Assembly: GCA_020025275.1 (NCBI GenBank)
Contig: JAHHSI010000027.1
Coordinates: 1-32,030, forward strand
Direction: 5' to 3'
From: Oscillospiraceae bacterium
Lineage (GTDB): Bacteria > Bacillota > Clostridia > Oscillospirales > Oscillospiraceae
DNA length: 32,030 nt
Shown here piece after piece: positions 15,374 through 23,006 of this stretch (positions are counted from its first letter, which is position 1; each line of letters starts with the position of its first letter). The translations under genes were made by a program, and so were the position numbers. The notes under the pieces are model-generated. The model made no database searches. It had not been told where the DNA came from and saw nothing but the letters and a program-made list of their open reading frames with translations.

Positions 15374-16183
15374 TCAGTTGACTCGAGCAATACACGTCAG
15401 CTTCTGTCCGTCCACTTCGGCAATCACATTCGTCTTGCCGCTGCCTACGGCGGTCAGTTCACCATTGCTGTCCACCGTGACGACCGCAGTGTCCTCACTG
15501 CTCCAGGTGACGTTCTCCACCTTGGCATCTCCGTTGTTCTCATCGGTCACAAAGAGGGTGATCTTTTCGCCCACGTTCCCGACGGTAACATCGCCCTTGG
15601 TCCACATGGAGCCCACCACCAGCTTGCGCTCCGGCGCACTGACGGTCACCACGCAGGCGGCCGAGGTGGCGCCATCCGCTGCGGCGCTGATCGTGGCCGT
15701 ACCGGCGGCTACGGCCGTTACCTGTCCGTTTTCATCCACCGTGGCAACGGCCGGGTCACTGCTGGTCCATGTCACCCGATCCACGCCGGTGGCCTTCAGT
15801 GTGACGCTGCCGCCGACGGTCAGAGCCGTCTGCGTCTGATCCAGCGTGATGGGCACCGGCTTTTTCTCCTCGCCCGGATCCGGTACCTTCGGAGTTTCCA
15901 CAGGGGCCTTCTGCTCGATGACCGGCTTGGAATCTCCGCCCTTGAAGATATTGGCAATATCGCTTCCCACGAAGGTATAGATCAAAAATCCTGCCAGAAG
16001 GACAACGACGATCACCATGGCGGGGCCAATGATGCTGGGTGCCTTGTTCTGATGAACCCGGCGGCCCGGGTTCTTCGGCTTTTTCTTTCCGTTGTAAAAC
16101 TCCTCGTCCTCCTGACAGAAGGGGCAGGTCTTATAGCTATCGGAGAACATCTCTCCGCATTTCGGACACTTCAGCAAACTCAT
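15374..16183 (-). CDS. Zinc-ribbon, single-pass membrane protein with two Big2-type Ig-like domains
   Basis: A 269-residue protein of mixed layout. An N-terminal zinc ribbon has C6/C9 (CPKCG) and C20/C23 (CPFC). A basic linker leads to one membrane segment (about 51-72), then a Pro/Lys/Glu spacer, then two bacterial Ig-like (Big2) repeats at about 112-182 and 189-268, with the WTSSDPAVATVDENGQVTAV and WSSEDTAVVTVDSNGELTAV signatures. The likely topology is zinc ribbon inside and Big2 domains outside; this is inferred from the positive charge before the membrane segment. The start is the ATG at 16183 with AAGGAAG upstream; the open frame extends to 16282 but overlaps the promoter. No enzymatic motif was found. 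It has its own promoter and terminator. The role is unknown; Big2 domains usually mediate surface or wall contacts. Confidence 0.8.
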   Translation of the reverse strand: MSLLKCPKCGEMFSDSYKTCPFCQEDEEFYNGKKKPKNPGRRVHQNKAPSIIGPAMVIVVVLLAGFLIYTFVGSDIANIFKGGDSKPVIEQKAPVETPKVPDPGEEKKPVPITLDQTQTALTVGGSVTLKATGVDRVTWTSSDPAVATVDENGQVTAVAAGTATISAAADGATSAACVVTVSAPERKLVVGSMWTKGDVTVGNVGEKITLFVTDENNGDAKVENVTWSSEDTAVVTVDSNGELTAVGSGKTNVIAEVDGQKLTCIARVN

Positions 16184-16277
16184 GACAGTCGTTCTTCCTT
16201 TCTTCTCTGACTTGATGCCGTGCTCTATGGACAGCCGAGGATTCCCCGGCATTCGTTCTTTTATATCATACGGATTT

Positions 16278-16306
16278 ATCATACAGATTTTTTCTCGTTA
16301 CGTCAA
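16278..16306 (-). promoter_or_regulatory. Promoter of the zinc-ribbon/Big2 gene
   Basis: Minus strand: TTGACG (16301-16306), 17-bp spacer, TATGAT (16278-16283). Its position excludes a translation start at 16282 and supports the ATG at 16183. Confidence 0.7.
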
Positions 16307-16356
16307 CTGGAATTCTCGGAAATTTACCCTTTTTTTACATGTTATGCGTTCCTCCC

Positions 16357-16385
16357 TTGCATTTCTCTCGTTCCTTTCCTATAAT
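16357..16385 (+). promoter_or_regulatory. Promoter of udk
   Basis: TTGCAT (16357-16362), 17-bp spacer, perfect TATAAT (16380-16385), 43 nt before the ATG. Confidence 0.78.
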
Positions 16386-16428
16386 ATAAAGGAATTATCT
16401 GTCATACTTTCCAGCGGAGGATCTAACT

Positions 16429-17043
16429 ATGAACACAATTTTCATTGGCATCGCCGGCGGTACCGGTTCCGGTAAGACCACCTTGACGGAACATTTGGCC
16501 AACCACTTCGGTGCCAATATCAGCGTCGTCCACCACGATAACTACTACAAGCGGCAGGATCGGCCCTTTGAGGAACGCTGCAAGCAGAACTACGACCATC
16601 CTGACGCTTTTGATACGGATCTCATGATCCAGCATCTCAAGCAGCTGAAGGCCGGCCACTCCATCCACTGTCCTGTCTACTCCTATACCGATCACAACCG
16701 CACCGGCGAAACGGTGCTCGTCCAACCCACCAAGGTGGTGATCGTAGAGGGCATTCTCATTTTCCACGATAAGGCGCTGCGTGACCTGCTGGACATCAAG
16801 ATCTTCGTGGACACCGATGCCGATGTGCGTATTCTGCGCCGTGCGCTGCGCGACGTGGAGGAGCGGGGCCGCTCCATGTCGTCCGTGGTACAGCAATATC
16901 TCACCACGGTCAAGCCCATGCATGAACAGTTTGTCGAGCCCAGCCGGAAATATGCCGACATCGTGGTACTGGAGGGCGGTCACAATCTGGTGGCACTGGA
17001 CCTCATTATGCAGCGCATCGCCACCCACATCGCAGAGGACTGA
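16429..17043 (+). CDS. udk: Uridine/cytidine kinase
   Basis: Cytoplasmic pyrimidine-salvage enzyme phosphorylating uridine and cytidine to UMP and CMP with ATP or GTP. It has 204 residues, the usual size. The P-loop GGTGSGKTT is at 10-18, with HHDNYYK in the nucleoside-binding segment, NYDHPDAFD, the YSYTDHNR loop and the VVIVEGIL Walker-B-like strand. An RDVEERGRS lid arginine cluster and VKPMHEQFVEPSRKYADIVV complete the family signature. The ATG has GGAGG 8 nt upstream and a near-consensus promoter. It is monocistronic, with a terminator 55 bp after the stop. Confidence 0.96.
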   Translation: MNTIFIGIAGGTGSGKTTLTEHLANHFGANISVVHHDNYYKRQDRPFEERCKQNYDHPDAFDTDLMIQHLKQLKAGHSIHCPVYSYTDHNRTGETVLVQPTKVVIVEGILIFHDKALRDLLDIKIFVDTDADVRILRRALRDVEERGRSMSSVVQQYLTTVKPMHEQFVEPSRKYADIVVLEGGHNLVALDLIMQRIATHIAED

Positions 17044-17317
17044 TCCGGCCCGCTGCCTGCCGCCGCAGTTCGCCGCTGCGGCACAAACCCGGAATTTGAA
17101 ACGGGGAACGCTTTTTCTGCGTTCCCCGTTTTCGATGCCAGCGCACGCCAGCGGCGGACTCCCTGCAAAGCCCACTGCGTGGCCTGCGTTTCCACAACGT
17201 ATACCCATATTCGGCGCAGTGCGGTCTGTCGCCAAACAGATACGCCGGCGTTTCCGCCGTGCGCTGCTTTGCCTCCGTCGCAGAGGGAGCCTTTCCTGTG
17301 GTCCCATGGAGGGAAAC
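17044..17317. other. Intergenic stretch without a gene
   Basis: Apart from the udk terminator (17099-17132) and a small GC-rich inverted repeat (GCCGCAG with CTGCGGC) just before it, I see no supported gene. Open frames on both strands here lack ribosome sites and recognisable motifs. Confidence 0.6.
17099..17132 (+). terminator. Terminator of udk
   Basis: A 13-bp stem AAACGGGGAACGC with GCGTTCCCCGTTT around a T-rich 7-nt loop, followed by a short T run. Confidence 0.85.
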
Positions 17318-17353
17318 AAAAAATCCTGTAACCGTACGGTTACAGGATTTTTG
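17318..17353 (-). terminator. Terminator of tRNA-Leu(CAG) copy 1
   Basis: A near-perfect palindrome: a long A/T-flanked stem AATCCTGTAACCG with CGGTTACAGGATT. On the minus strand it ends in a T run, immediately 3' of the tRNA CCA. Confidence 0.85.
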
Positions 17354-17355
17354 AT

Positions 17356-17443
17356 TGGTGCGCGAGGCGGGACTTGAACCCGCACGCCCGTAATGAGCAC
17401 TAGAACCTGAATCTAGCGAGTCTGCCAATTCCACCACTCGCGC
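17356..17443 (-). tRNA. tRNA-Leu(CAG), copy 1, CCA encoded
   Basis: Class II tRNA of 88 nt including CCA. The acceptor stem GCGCGAG pairs with CTCGCGC and the discriminator is A. The anticodon stem CTAGA-TCTAG closes the loop TTCAGGT, giving anticodon CAG. There is a long variable arm, and a T-arm with GGTTCAAGTCC. It decodes CUG, a major leucine codon in GC-rich genomes. The sequence is identical to the copy at 21914-22001, while flanking sequences differ. Confidence 0.97.
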
Positions 17444-17458
17444 GTCTCAACAAACGTT

Positions 17459-17487
17459 AGTATACGGCATAGGCTCCCAGATGTCAA
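17459..17487 (-). promoter_or_regulatory. Promoter of tRNA-Leu(CAG) copy 1
   Basis: Minus strand: perfect TTGACA (17482-17487), 17-bp spacer, TATACT (17459-17464), 15 nt before the mature 5' end. Confidence 0.85.
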
Positions 17488-17625
17488 GCACTTTTTTCTC
17501 TTTTTCTCCATTTTTCTTTTTCCCTCTGCTTTTTCTCCCTTGGCTCTCTTGAGCCCCCCGGCGGCCCACGGCCGCTCTGCCCAAATAATTCTGCGCCCAC
17601 CCTATACTTTCATCAGCGAATATGC

Positions 17626-17631
17626 TACAAT
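17626..17631 (+). promoter_or_regulatory. Putative -10 box of the pst operon
   Basis: TACAAT at 17626-17631, 36 nt before the pstS ATG. At the 17-bp spacing the upstream hexamer is TATACT, not a -35 match. This would fit an activator-dependent (PhoP-type) promoter, but I could not find a clear Pho box. Confidence 0.4.
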
Positions 17632-17667
17632 ATAAACAATTTCCGCCAAAGAATCAGGAGGGTTTTT

Positions 17668-18576
17668 ATGAAATACAGAACGAAATGTCCCTGCTCCTTC
17701 CTTGCCCTCTCTCTGGTACTGGCTATGGTCCTCTCCCTGTGCACCGCCTGCGGGCGTCGGGCGGACGACGACTTCCGTGCCCAGATCCATTTCTGCGGCT
17801 CCACGTCGCTGGCCTCCGTCATCGCCTCCATCGGAGCCTCGTTTCAGGAGACCTACGGCACGTGGGACAAGGTAGACAGCCGCTTCCCCGCCCGGCCCAT
17901 CGACATTGCCGTCACGTCCGGCGGCTCCGGCGACGGCCCGTCCAGTGTGGCCGACGGCACGGCCGATTTCGGTATGCTGGCCCGGGACATCAAGGACCGT
18001 GAGCGGGCATCTCTGGGCGAGGGCTACCATGACTATCCGGTGGCCTACGATGCTCTGACCATCTCGGTCAACCGTGCCAACCCCGTGGTGGGCAAACTGG
18101 ACCAGCTCTCCACCGACACCATCCGCCGCATCTTTTCCGGCCAGCTGACGTACTGGGATGAACTGGATGCTTCTCTGGAGCACAAGGAGATCGTCCTGGT
18201 GATCCGGGATCTCTCCGGCGGCGCTGCAGAGGTCTTTGAACAGCACGTGATGCAGGGGACTCCCATTTCCGCCAATGCCATTCAATCCCCCTCCATGGGC
18301 GCACTGGCCGCGAAGATCGCAGAAAACCCGTACGCCATCGGCTATGCCGGCTATGGGGTGTACCAGATGAATCAGGCGGATCTCTTTGCCTTTTCCGTTG
18401 ACGGGGCCGCCCCCACCGAGGAAAATATTCTCAATGGCAGCTATCCCATCCAGCGGCCGGTGCACTTTGTGACCAACCGCCCGCTGAGCGATGCCGAACA
18501 GGCCTTTGTGGACTATATCTTCTCCGAGCACGGCCGCACCATCGTCCGTGAAAACGGGTATATCCCGGCCTATTGA
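17668..18576 (+). CDS. pstS: Phosphate ABC transporter substrate-binding lipoprotein PstS
   Basis: Extracytoplasmic phosphate-binding protein that delivers Pi to PstCAB. It has 302 residues. The N-terminal signal has a basic start, a hydrophobic core and a lipobox-like LCTAC with the modifiable cysteine near residue 28; position -3 is Cys, unusual but compatible. The mature part has the PBP2 pattern: FCGSTSLASV (phosphate loop 1), TSGGSGDGPSSVADGTADFGMLAR (loop 2), then the YDALTISVNRANPV strand and a DLSGGAAEVFEQHV segment at the third anion-binding loop. The ATG has AGGAGGG 5 nt upstream. First of four tightly packed pst genes. The C-terminal GRTIVRENGYIPAY matches the usual PstS end. Confidence 0.92.
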   Translation: MKYRTKCPCSFLALSLVLAMVLSLCTACGRRADDDFRAQIHFCGSTSLASVIASIGASFQETYGTWDKVDSRFPARPIDIAVTSGGSGDGPSSVADGTADFGMLARDIKDRERASLGEGYHDYPVAYDALTISVNRANPVVGKLDQLSTDTIRRIFSGQLTYWDELDASLEHKEIVLVIRDLSGGAAEVFEQHVMQGTPISANAIQSPSMGALAAKIAENPYAIGYAGYGVYQMNQADLFAFSVDGAAPTEENILNGSYPIQRPVHFVTNRPLSDAEQAFVDYIFSEHGRTIVRENGYIPAY

Positions 18577-18653
18577 GCGTCCCATATCCCCACAGGGCTG
18601 TCGCAGTGCGGCAGCCCTCTTTCCGCAGCATCCCACGAAAGGAGACCTTGTGT

Positions 18654-19532
18654 ATGACGACCGTAAAAGATGCCCTGTGGCGGTGGCTGTTGACTGCCGG
18701 GGCGCTGCTGAGTGTGGGCCTTCTCCTCTTTTTGGTGGTCTTTATGGTCAACCAAAGTCTGCCCGCCCTCCGGGCTATCGGGCTGGAAAAGCTGCTTCTG
18801 GGGACAGAGTGGCGCCCGGTGATCTATGACGAGGCACCGCAGTACGGTCTCTTCCCCATGCTGCTCTCCACGGTATATGTCTCCGCACTGGCGGTCCTCT
18901 TTTCTCTGGTGCTGGGGGTGGGCTGCGCCCTGTTTCTCGCCTGCGCTGTGGGGGATCGGCTGCGCGCATTCCTGATTCCCTCCATTGATCTGCTGGCCGG
19001 GATCCCCTCGGTGGTCTACGGCTTTGTGGGGCTTTATGTGGTGGTGCGCACCATGGAGCGCATGGGCCGTGCCGCCGGCGAGTCCATTCTGGCCGGCAGC
19101 ATCGTACTGGCCGTGATGATCCTGCCCTATATGATCTCCACCTGCCTGCACACGATGGTGCAGCTGCGCCACGGGTGGCAGGACGCCTCCGATGCACTGG
19201 GCGTCTCCCGGTGGTACATGGCCGCCGAGTTGGTCCTGCCCGCCTCCAAGAAAGGTATTCTGGTCGGCACAGCCCTGGCCGCAGGGCGGGCCATGGGAGA
19301 GACCATGGCGGTCATGATGGTCATGGGCAATGCGGTGCTCCGCCCCACGCTGCTGGGGAAGGGGGAAACCATCTCCGCTCTCATCGCTCTGGAGATGGGG
19401 ACGGCAGAGGTCGGCAGTCTCCACTTCAGCGCCCTCTACGCCGCCGGACTGTGTCTGTTGGTGCTGCTGCTCATGATCAATCTGGCCTTTTCCCTCCTGC
19501 GCCGCAAACTGGATCGGGAGGGCGTACTATGA
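18654..19532 (+). CDS. pstC: Phosphate ABC transporter permease PstC
   Basis: Inner-membrane permease of the phosphate importer, 292 residues with about six membrane segments. The signature is DLLAGIPSVVYGFVGL, followed by the cytoplasmic EAA-type loop DALGVSRWYMAAELVLPASKKGILVGTALAAGRAMGETMAV, which docks the ATPase. TMD order and length fit PstC, with the larger extracytoplasmic loop after the first helix. The ATG at 18654 is chosen over an in-frame upstream ATG at 18573 because AAAGGAG precedes it; the upstream ATG overlaps the pstS stop without a site. It overlaps pstA by 4 nt. Confidence 0.93.
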   Translation: MTTVKDALWRWLLTAGALLSVGLLLFLVVFMVNQSLPALRAIGLEKLLLGTEWRPVIYDEAPQYGLFPMLLSTVYVSALAVLFSLVLGVGCALFLACAVGDRLRAFLIPSIDLLAGIPSVVYGFVGLYVVVRTMERMGRAAGESILAGSIVLAVMILPYMISTCLHTMVQLRHGWQDASDALGVSRWYMAAELVLPASKKGILVGTALAAGRAMGETMAVMMVMGNAVLRPTLLGKGETISALIALEMGTAEVGSLHFSALYAAGLCLLVLLLMINLAFSLLRRKLDREGVL

Positions 19533-20353
19533 CGACAAAAACACGCTGGGTCCGGCTCTGGGCCACCCTTGCTTTTTTTCTTACGGTGGGCACGGTGCTC
19601 TTTCTCTTTGTCTATGTCTTTTGTAAAGGCGCCGGCGCCCTCTCGTGGGCATTTCTCACCCAATCTCCACAGGGGACGGTTCTGGGCACCGAGGGTGGGA
19701 TCTTTCCCGCTCTGGTGGGCAGCCTTCTCTATACGGCCATCGCCGTTCTCTTTGCCGCACTGTTGGGCATCGCCACGGCACTCTATCAGGTGTACTACTG
19801 CCCCCACCGCAAAGCGGCCGAGGCCATCGCTCTGGTCATGCATTGCATGGCCGGCGTCCCCTCCATCGTCATGGGCCTGTTCGGCTACTCCCTTCTGGTT
19901 CTGGTACTGGGCTGGGGCAAATGCCTTCTGGCCGGCGGCATCACACAGGGCATCATGATCCTGCCCTTTCTGGAAGTACGTGCGGTCAAAGCCTTTCAGG
20001 AACTGGACCCCGCCCTTCTGGAGTCATCTCTGGCCTTGGGCGTATCCCGTGGCTATACGATCCGGCATCTGATATTGCCGCAGGCACGGGGCGCACTGGT
20101 CTCCGCCATGATCCTGGGCGGCTGCTACGCCATGGGCGCTGCGGCGCCGCTGATTTTCACCGGCGCCGTGCTGCTCTCCCGTGTCCCCACGGATCTGATG
20201 CAGCCCGCCATGGCGCTCCCTTACCATCTCTACACGCTGCTGACACAGGGGACATCCCCCACCCACGCCTACGGCACCGCCTTTGTGATGATGCTGCTGG
20301 TGCTCGTGTCCAATGCGGCAGCGACTTTTCTCACATGGAGGAAACTGAAATGA
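19529..20353 (+). CDS. pstA: Phosphate ABC transporter permease PstA
   Basis: Second permease of the phosphate importer, 274 residues with about six membrane segments. Motifs: CMAGVPSIVMGLFGYSLLV, the GGITQGIMILPFLEVRAVKAF segment and the EAA-type loop SSLALGVSRGYTIRHLILPQARGALVSAMILGGCYAMGAAAPLIFTG. The ATG overlaps the pstC stop (ATGA) and has GGGAGGG 6 nt upstream; the longer in-frame extension to 19175 is antisense-like sequence inside pstC and is not real. Its stop overlaps pstB by 4 nt, so all three transport genes are translationally coupled. Confidence 0.93.
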   Translation: MTTKTRWVRLWATLAFFLTVGTVLFLFVYVFCKGAGALSWAFLTQSPQGTVLGTEGGIFPALVGSLLYTAIAVLFAALLGIATALYQVYYCPHRKAAEAIALVMHCMAGVPSIVMGLFGYSLLVLVLGWGKCLLAGGITQGIMILPFLEVRAVKAFQELDPALLESSLALGVSRGYTIRHLILPQARGALVSAMILGGCYAMGAAAPLIFTGAVLLSRVPTDLMQPAMALPYHLYTLLTQGTSPTHAYGTAFVMMLLVLVSNAAATFLTWRKLK

Positions 20354-21102
20354 CCGACGCAATCCTCACCTTCCACGACTTTGGCGTATCCTACGACCGA
20401 AAGCCAATACTTGAGCACGTGGAGGCCGCCATCCGGCCCCACCGCATCACCGCCATCATCGGCCCCTCCGGCTGCGGAAAATCCACCCTGCTGAAGGCCA
20501 TGAACCGGCTGTTGGAGCGGGAGGCGGACGTGCAGCTCTTCGGCTCCATCCACTTTCAGGGAAAGGACCTGCAGACTATCCCGCCGGAGGAGCTGCGCCG
20601 CCGGATCGGTATGGTCTTTCAGTCCCCCACCCCCTTTCCCCTCTCCATCTACAAAAATCTCACCTATGCCCCCCGCTATGCAGGGATCCGCGATACGGCC
20701 CGGCTGGACCAGATCGTTCAGGACGCCCTGAAAACCGCCGGACTCTACGAGGAGGTAAAGGATGAGCTGCACCGCAGCGCCCGCACGCTTTCCGGCGGAC
20801 AGCAGCAGCGCCTGTGCATCGCCCGGGCCCTGACGGCCCAGCCGGAGGTCCTTTTACTGGACGAGCCCTGTTCGGCACTGGACATGAAGAGCACCCAGAC
20901 CGTGGAGCAGCTGCTGCTTCAGCTGAAACAGCGGTATACCGTGGTCATTGTCACCCACAATCTTTTTCAGGCCCGCCGCATTGCCGACGACTGTCTCTTT
21001 CTTCTCAATGGACAGCTTTGGGAACAGGGGCCTGCCGAGGCACTGTTCACCCATCCGCAGCGCCCGGAAACACGGGACTATCTGGCAGGGCTGTTTTCCT
21101 GA
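20350..21102 (+). CDS. pstB: Phosphate ABC transporter ATPase PstB
   Basis: Cytoplasmic ATPase driving phosphate uptake, 250 residues. Walker A GPSGCGKST, Q-loop VFQSPTPFPLSIYKN (the PFP-x-SIY pattern is typical of PstB), signature LSGGQQQRLCIARAL, Walker B LLLDEPCSALD and H-loop VTHNLFQARRIAD. The ATG overlaps the pstA stop; GAGGAAA precedes it. It is the last gene of the operon: a terminator follows about 150 bp later and phoU, which commonly follows pstB, is absent from the window. Confidence 0.95.
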   Translation: MTDAILTFHDFGVSYDRKPILEHVEAAIRPHRITAIIGPSGCGKSTLLKAMNRLLEREADVQLFGSIHFQGKDLQTIPPEELRRRIGMVFQSPTPFPLSIYKNLTYAPRYAGIRDTARLDQIVQDALKTAGLYEEVKDELHRSARTLSGGQQQRLCIARALTAQPEVLLLDEPCSALDMKSTQTVEQLLLQLKQRYTVVIVTHNLFQARRIADDCLFLLNGQLWEQGPAEALFTHPQRPETRDYLAGLFS

Positions 21103-21251
21103 GCCGCCCAACAGCACCGGTGCTTGGAACAGATCCATGCCATGTCGTCCGAACTCCCGGGGTTCGGATAGGAGCCATTCACGACTTGCGTTGAAAAGGG
21201 AGCGGTAGTATAACACCCTACAAGCAGCCGCCTCCCTCCGACAAGCTTATG

Positions 21252-21286
21252 AAAAAAACGGCGTGACCGGAGTCACGCCGTTTTTT
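21252..21286. terminator. Bidirectional terminator between pstB and the thioesterase gene
   Basis: A stem CGGCGTGAC with GTCACGCCG around CGGA, flanked by seven A on one side and six T on the other, so it is symmetric for both converging genes. Confidence 0.9.
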
Positions 21287-21365
21287 AGTACTACAGATTT
21301 TCACATTCGGAAGATCGTACTGGTTGAGAACCACCGACCCCGGTCAGTGCCTTTTATAGCAACGC

Positions 21366-21776
21366 TCAGAAGGGCAGCTTCTGATCCTTCAGGAAGAAGG
21401 TAAATGTTCCCTGCCCGATGTGCTTTCCGTTCTGGTCTTTGATGTTCACATCATATACGCACAGCGTACGGCCGCTTTTGATCTCTCTGGCCTCAGCCGT
21501 CAGTGTGTCGCCGGCAAAGCAGGCACCCAAATACTGGTAACTTGCATTCACCGTGGCCGACAGCCGTCCATGGGTGGTGGAAGCAGAACCGGCCGCAATG
21601 TCGGCCAGTGTAAAGCAGACGCCGCCATGGGTGGTGCCGCCGGGGTTGAGTTCATCTTCCTGCACGGTCTTGGTCACTCTGGCATAGCCTTCCGAGATCT
21701 CCTCCACACAAATCCCCATCTTTTGTGCAAACGCGTTGCTCGATCTGCGATACTTCAACATTTCCTCAAAATCCAT
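21366..21776 (-). CDS. PaaI-type hotdog-fold acyl-CoA thioesterase
   Basis: A 136-residue hotdog-fold protein of the PaaI/YbgC-like thioesterase group, hydrolysing CoA thioesters. Motifs: the NPGGTTHGGVCFTLADIAAGSA segment, whose HGG and following acidic residue form the usual active-site region, the ATVNASYQYLGAC strand and the AEAREIKSGRTLCVYDVNIKDQNGK C-terminal half. The start is the ATG at 21776 with AGGAGG 7 nt upstream, rather than an upstream in-frame ATG. It is a single gene on the minus strand with a shared terminator downstream. Substrate cannot be inferred. Confidence 0.9.
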   Translation of the reverse strand: MDFEEMLKYRRSSNAFAQKMGICVEEISEGYARVTKTVQEDELNPGGTTHGGVCFTLADIAAGSASTTHGRLSATVNASYQYLGACFAGDTLTAEAREIKSGRTLCVYDVNIKDQNGKHIGQGTFTFFLKDQKLPF

Positions 21777-21873
21777 GGTACTGCCTCCTGTATTCTTTTT
21801 ATCCTTGTCTGGCCATATCCCTCCGCCAAACATCGTTCACCGGATTGCGGTTCGGCTCCCTGCCGCCGGGAAG

Positions 21874-21906
21874 TAAAACAAAATGCCCACGCCATAGCGT
21901 GAGCAT
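21874..21906 (-). terminator. Terminator of the tRNA-Leu pair
   Basis: Minus strand: ATGCTCACGC with GCGTGGGCAT (one G-U), TATG loop, then TTTGTTTT, directly after the CCA of tRNA-Leu(CAG) copy 2. Confidence 0.85.
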
Positions 21907-21913
21907 TTTTTGT

Positions 21914-22001
21914 TGGTGCGCGAGGCGGGACTTGAACCCGCACGCCCGTAATGAGCACTAGAACCTGAATCTAGCGAGTCTGCCAATTCCACCACTCGCG
22001 C
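21914..22001 (-). tRNA. tRNA-Leu(CAG), copy 2, CCA encoded
   Basis: Identical over all 88 nt to the copy at 17356-17443: acceptor GCGCGAG/CTCGCGC, anticodon loop TTCAGGT. It is second in a two-tRNA transcript behind tRNA-Leu(GAG). Confidence 0.97.
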
Positions 22002-22024
22002 GCGTCTATGCTGTTTTTAGAGAA

Positions 22025-22111
22025 TGGTGCGAGTGATGGGACTTGAACCCACACGTCCTGTCGAACACAAGCACCTCAAGCTTGCCTGTCTGCCTATTCC
22101 AGCACACTCGC
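22025..22111 (-). tRNA. tRNA-Leu(GAG), CCA encoded
   Basis: Class II tRNA with acceptor GCGAGTG/CACTCGC, discriminator A and encoded CCA. The anticodon stem CAAGC/GCTTG closes loop TTGAGGT, so the anticodon is GAG (CUC/CUU codons). First in the two-tRNA transcript; 23 nt separate it from the following tRNA-Leu(CAG). Confidence 0.96.
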
Positions 22112-22142
22112 AAATCAATCCTCAAAAATCGAATGCTTGCTT

Positions 22143-22170
22143 ATTATAACACTTCTGCAGCTTTTGTCAA
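22143..22170 (-). promoter_or_regulatory. Promoter of the tRNA-Leu(GAG)-Leu(CAG) transcript
   Basis: Minus strand: perfect TTGACA (22165-22170), 16-bp spacer, perfect TATAAT (22143-22148). The strongest promoter match in the window, as expected for a stable RNA. Confidence 0.9.
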
Positions 22171-22247
22171 TAGCTAATCGAAACTTTCCTCCCCATTTTT
22201 TAAAATAGGGAGGTTTGTATTCTGTTCCTTTCTATGGTATACTCACG

Positions 22248-22964
22248 TTACAGTTGGGCCAGCACCTGTCCGATGGGAGCGTCGATCACCAGATCGGCCC
22301 CCACATCGGTACCGGTCTGTCCCTTATTGATCACCACCAATTTGTTCCCGCGGTAATAGCGCACTAATCCCGCCGCCGGGTAGACCACCAGCGATGTGCC
22401 GCCGATGATGAGCAGATCCGCCTGCCGGATATAGCGCACCGCCCGCTCCATCACGTCCTCGTCCAGCCCCTCTTCATAGAGCACCACGTCCGGCTTGATG
22501 GTGCCGCCGCAGCGGCAGCGGGGAATGCCCTGACTCTCGGCCACCGCCTCCACGCCGTAGAAGGCGTGGCAGCGCTCACAGTAATTGCGCAGCACACTTC
22601 CATGGAGTTCCAGTACCTCCCGGCTGCCGGCGGCCTGATGCAGTCCGTCAATATTCTGGGTGATGACCGCCTTCAGCTTCCCCTCCTGCTCCCACTGGGC
22701 CAGCTTCCGGTGGGCCGCATTGGGTTTGGCCTCCGGCGCCAGCATCTTGCTGCGGTAGAAGTCAAAGAACTCCTCCTTGTGCTGCACATAGAAGGTATGA
22801 CTCAGCATAGTCTCCGGCGGGTAGGCAAACTTCTGGCTGTACAAGCCGTCCACACTTCGGAAATCCTTGATCCCCGACTCCGTGGACACGCCGGCACCGC
22901 CGAAAAAGACAATGTTCCGGCTGCTGTCCACCATTTCTTTCAATCGCTGTATTTTTTCATCCAT
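22248..22964 (-). CDS. cobB: NAD-dependent protein deacylase, sirtuin (SIR2) family
   Basis: Cytoplasmic NAD-dependent lysine deacylase, 238 residues. NAD-binding GGAGVSTESGIKDFRS (22-37), TQNIDGLH (102-109), catalytic histidine H121 in LELHGS, zinc ligands C129/C132 and C150/C152, then GTSLVVYPAAGL and VVINKGQTG. Length and motif order fit the bacterial CobB/Sir2 class. The start is the ATG at 22964 with GGAGGGG 6 nt upstream; the longer open frame overlaps the divergent ArsC-like gene. The two starts are only 42 bp apart, so any promoters must overlap each other or lie inside coding sequence. Confidence 0.95.
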   Translation of the reverse strand: MDEKIQRLKEMVDSSRNIVFFGGAGVSTESGIKDFRSVDGLYSQKFAYPPETMLSHTFYVQHKEEFFDFYRSKMLAPEAKPNAAHRKLAQWEQEGKLKAVITQNIDGLHQAAGSREVLELHGSVLRNYCERCHAFYGVEAVAESQGIPRCRCGGTIKPDVVLYEEGLDEDVMERAVRYIRQADLLIIGGTSLVVYPAAGLVRYYRGNKLVVINKGQTGTDVGADLVIDAPIGQVLAQL

Positions 22965-23006
22965 GGCTGTCCCCTCCATCTCATTTTTCCGACAGGAGTT
23001 TTTGAT

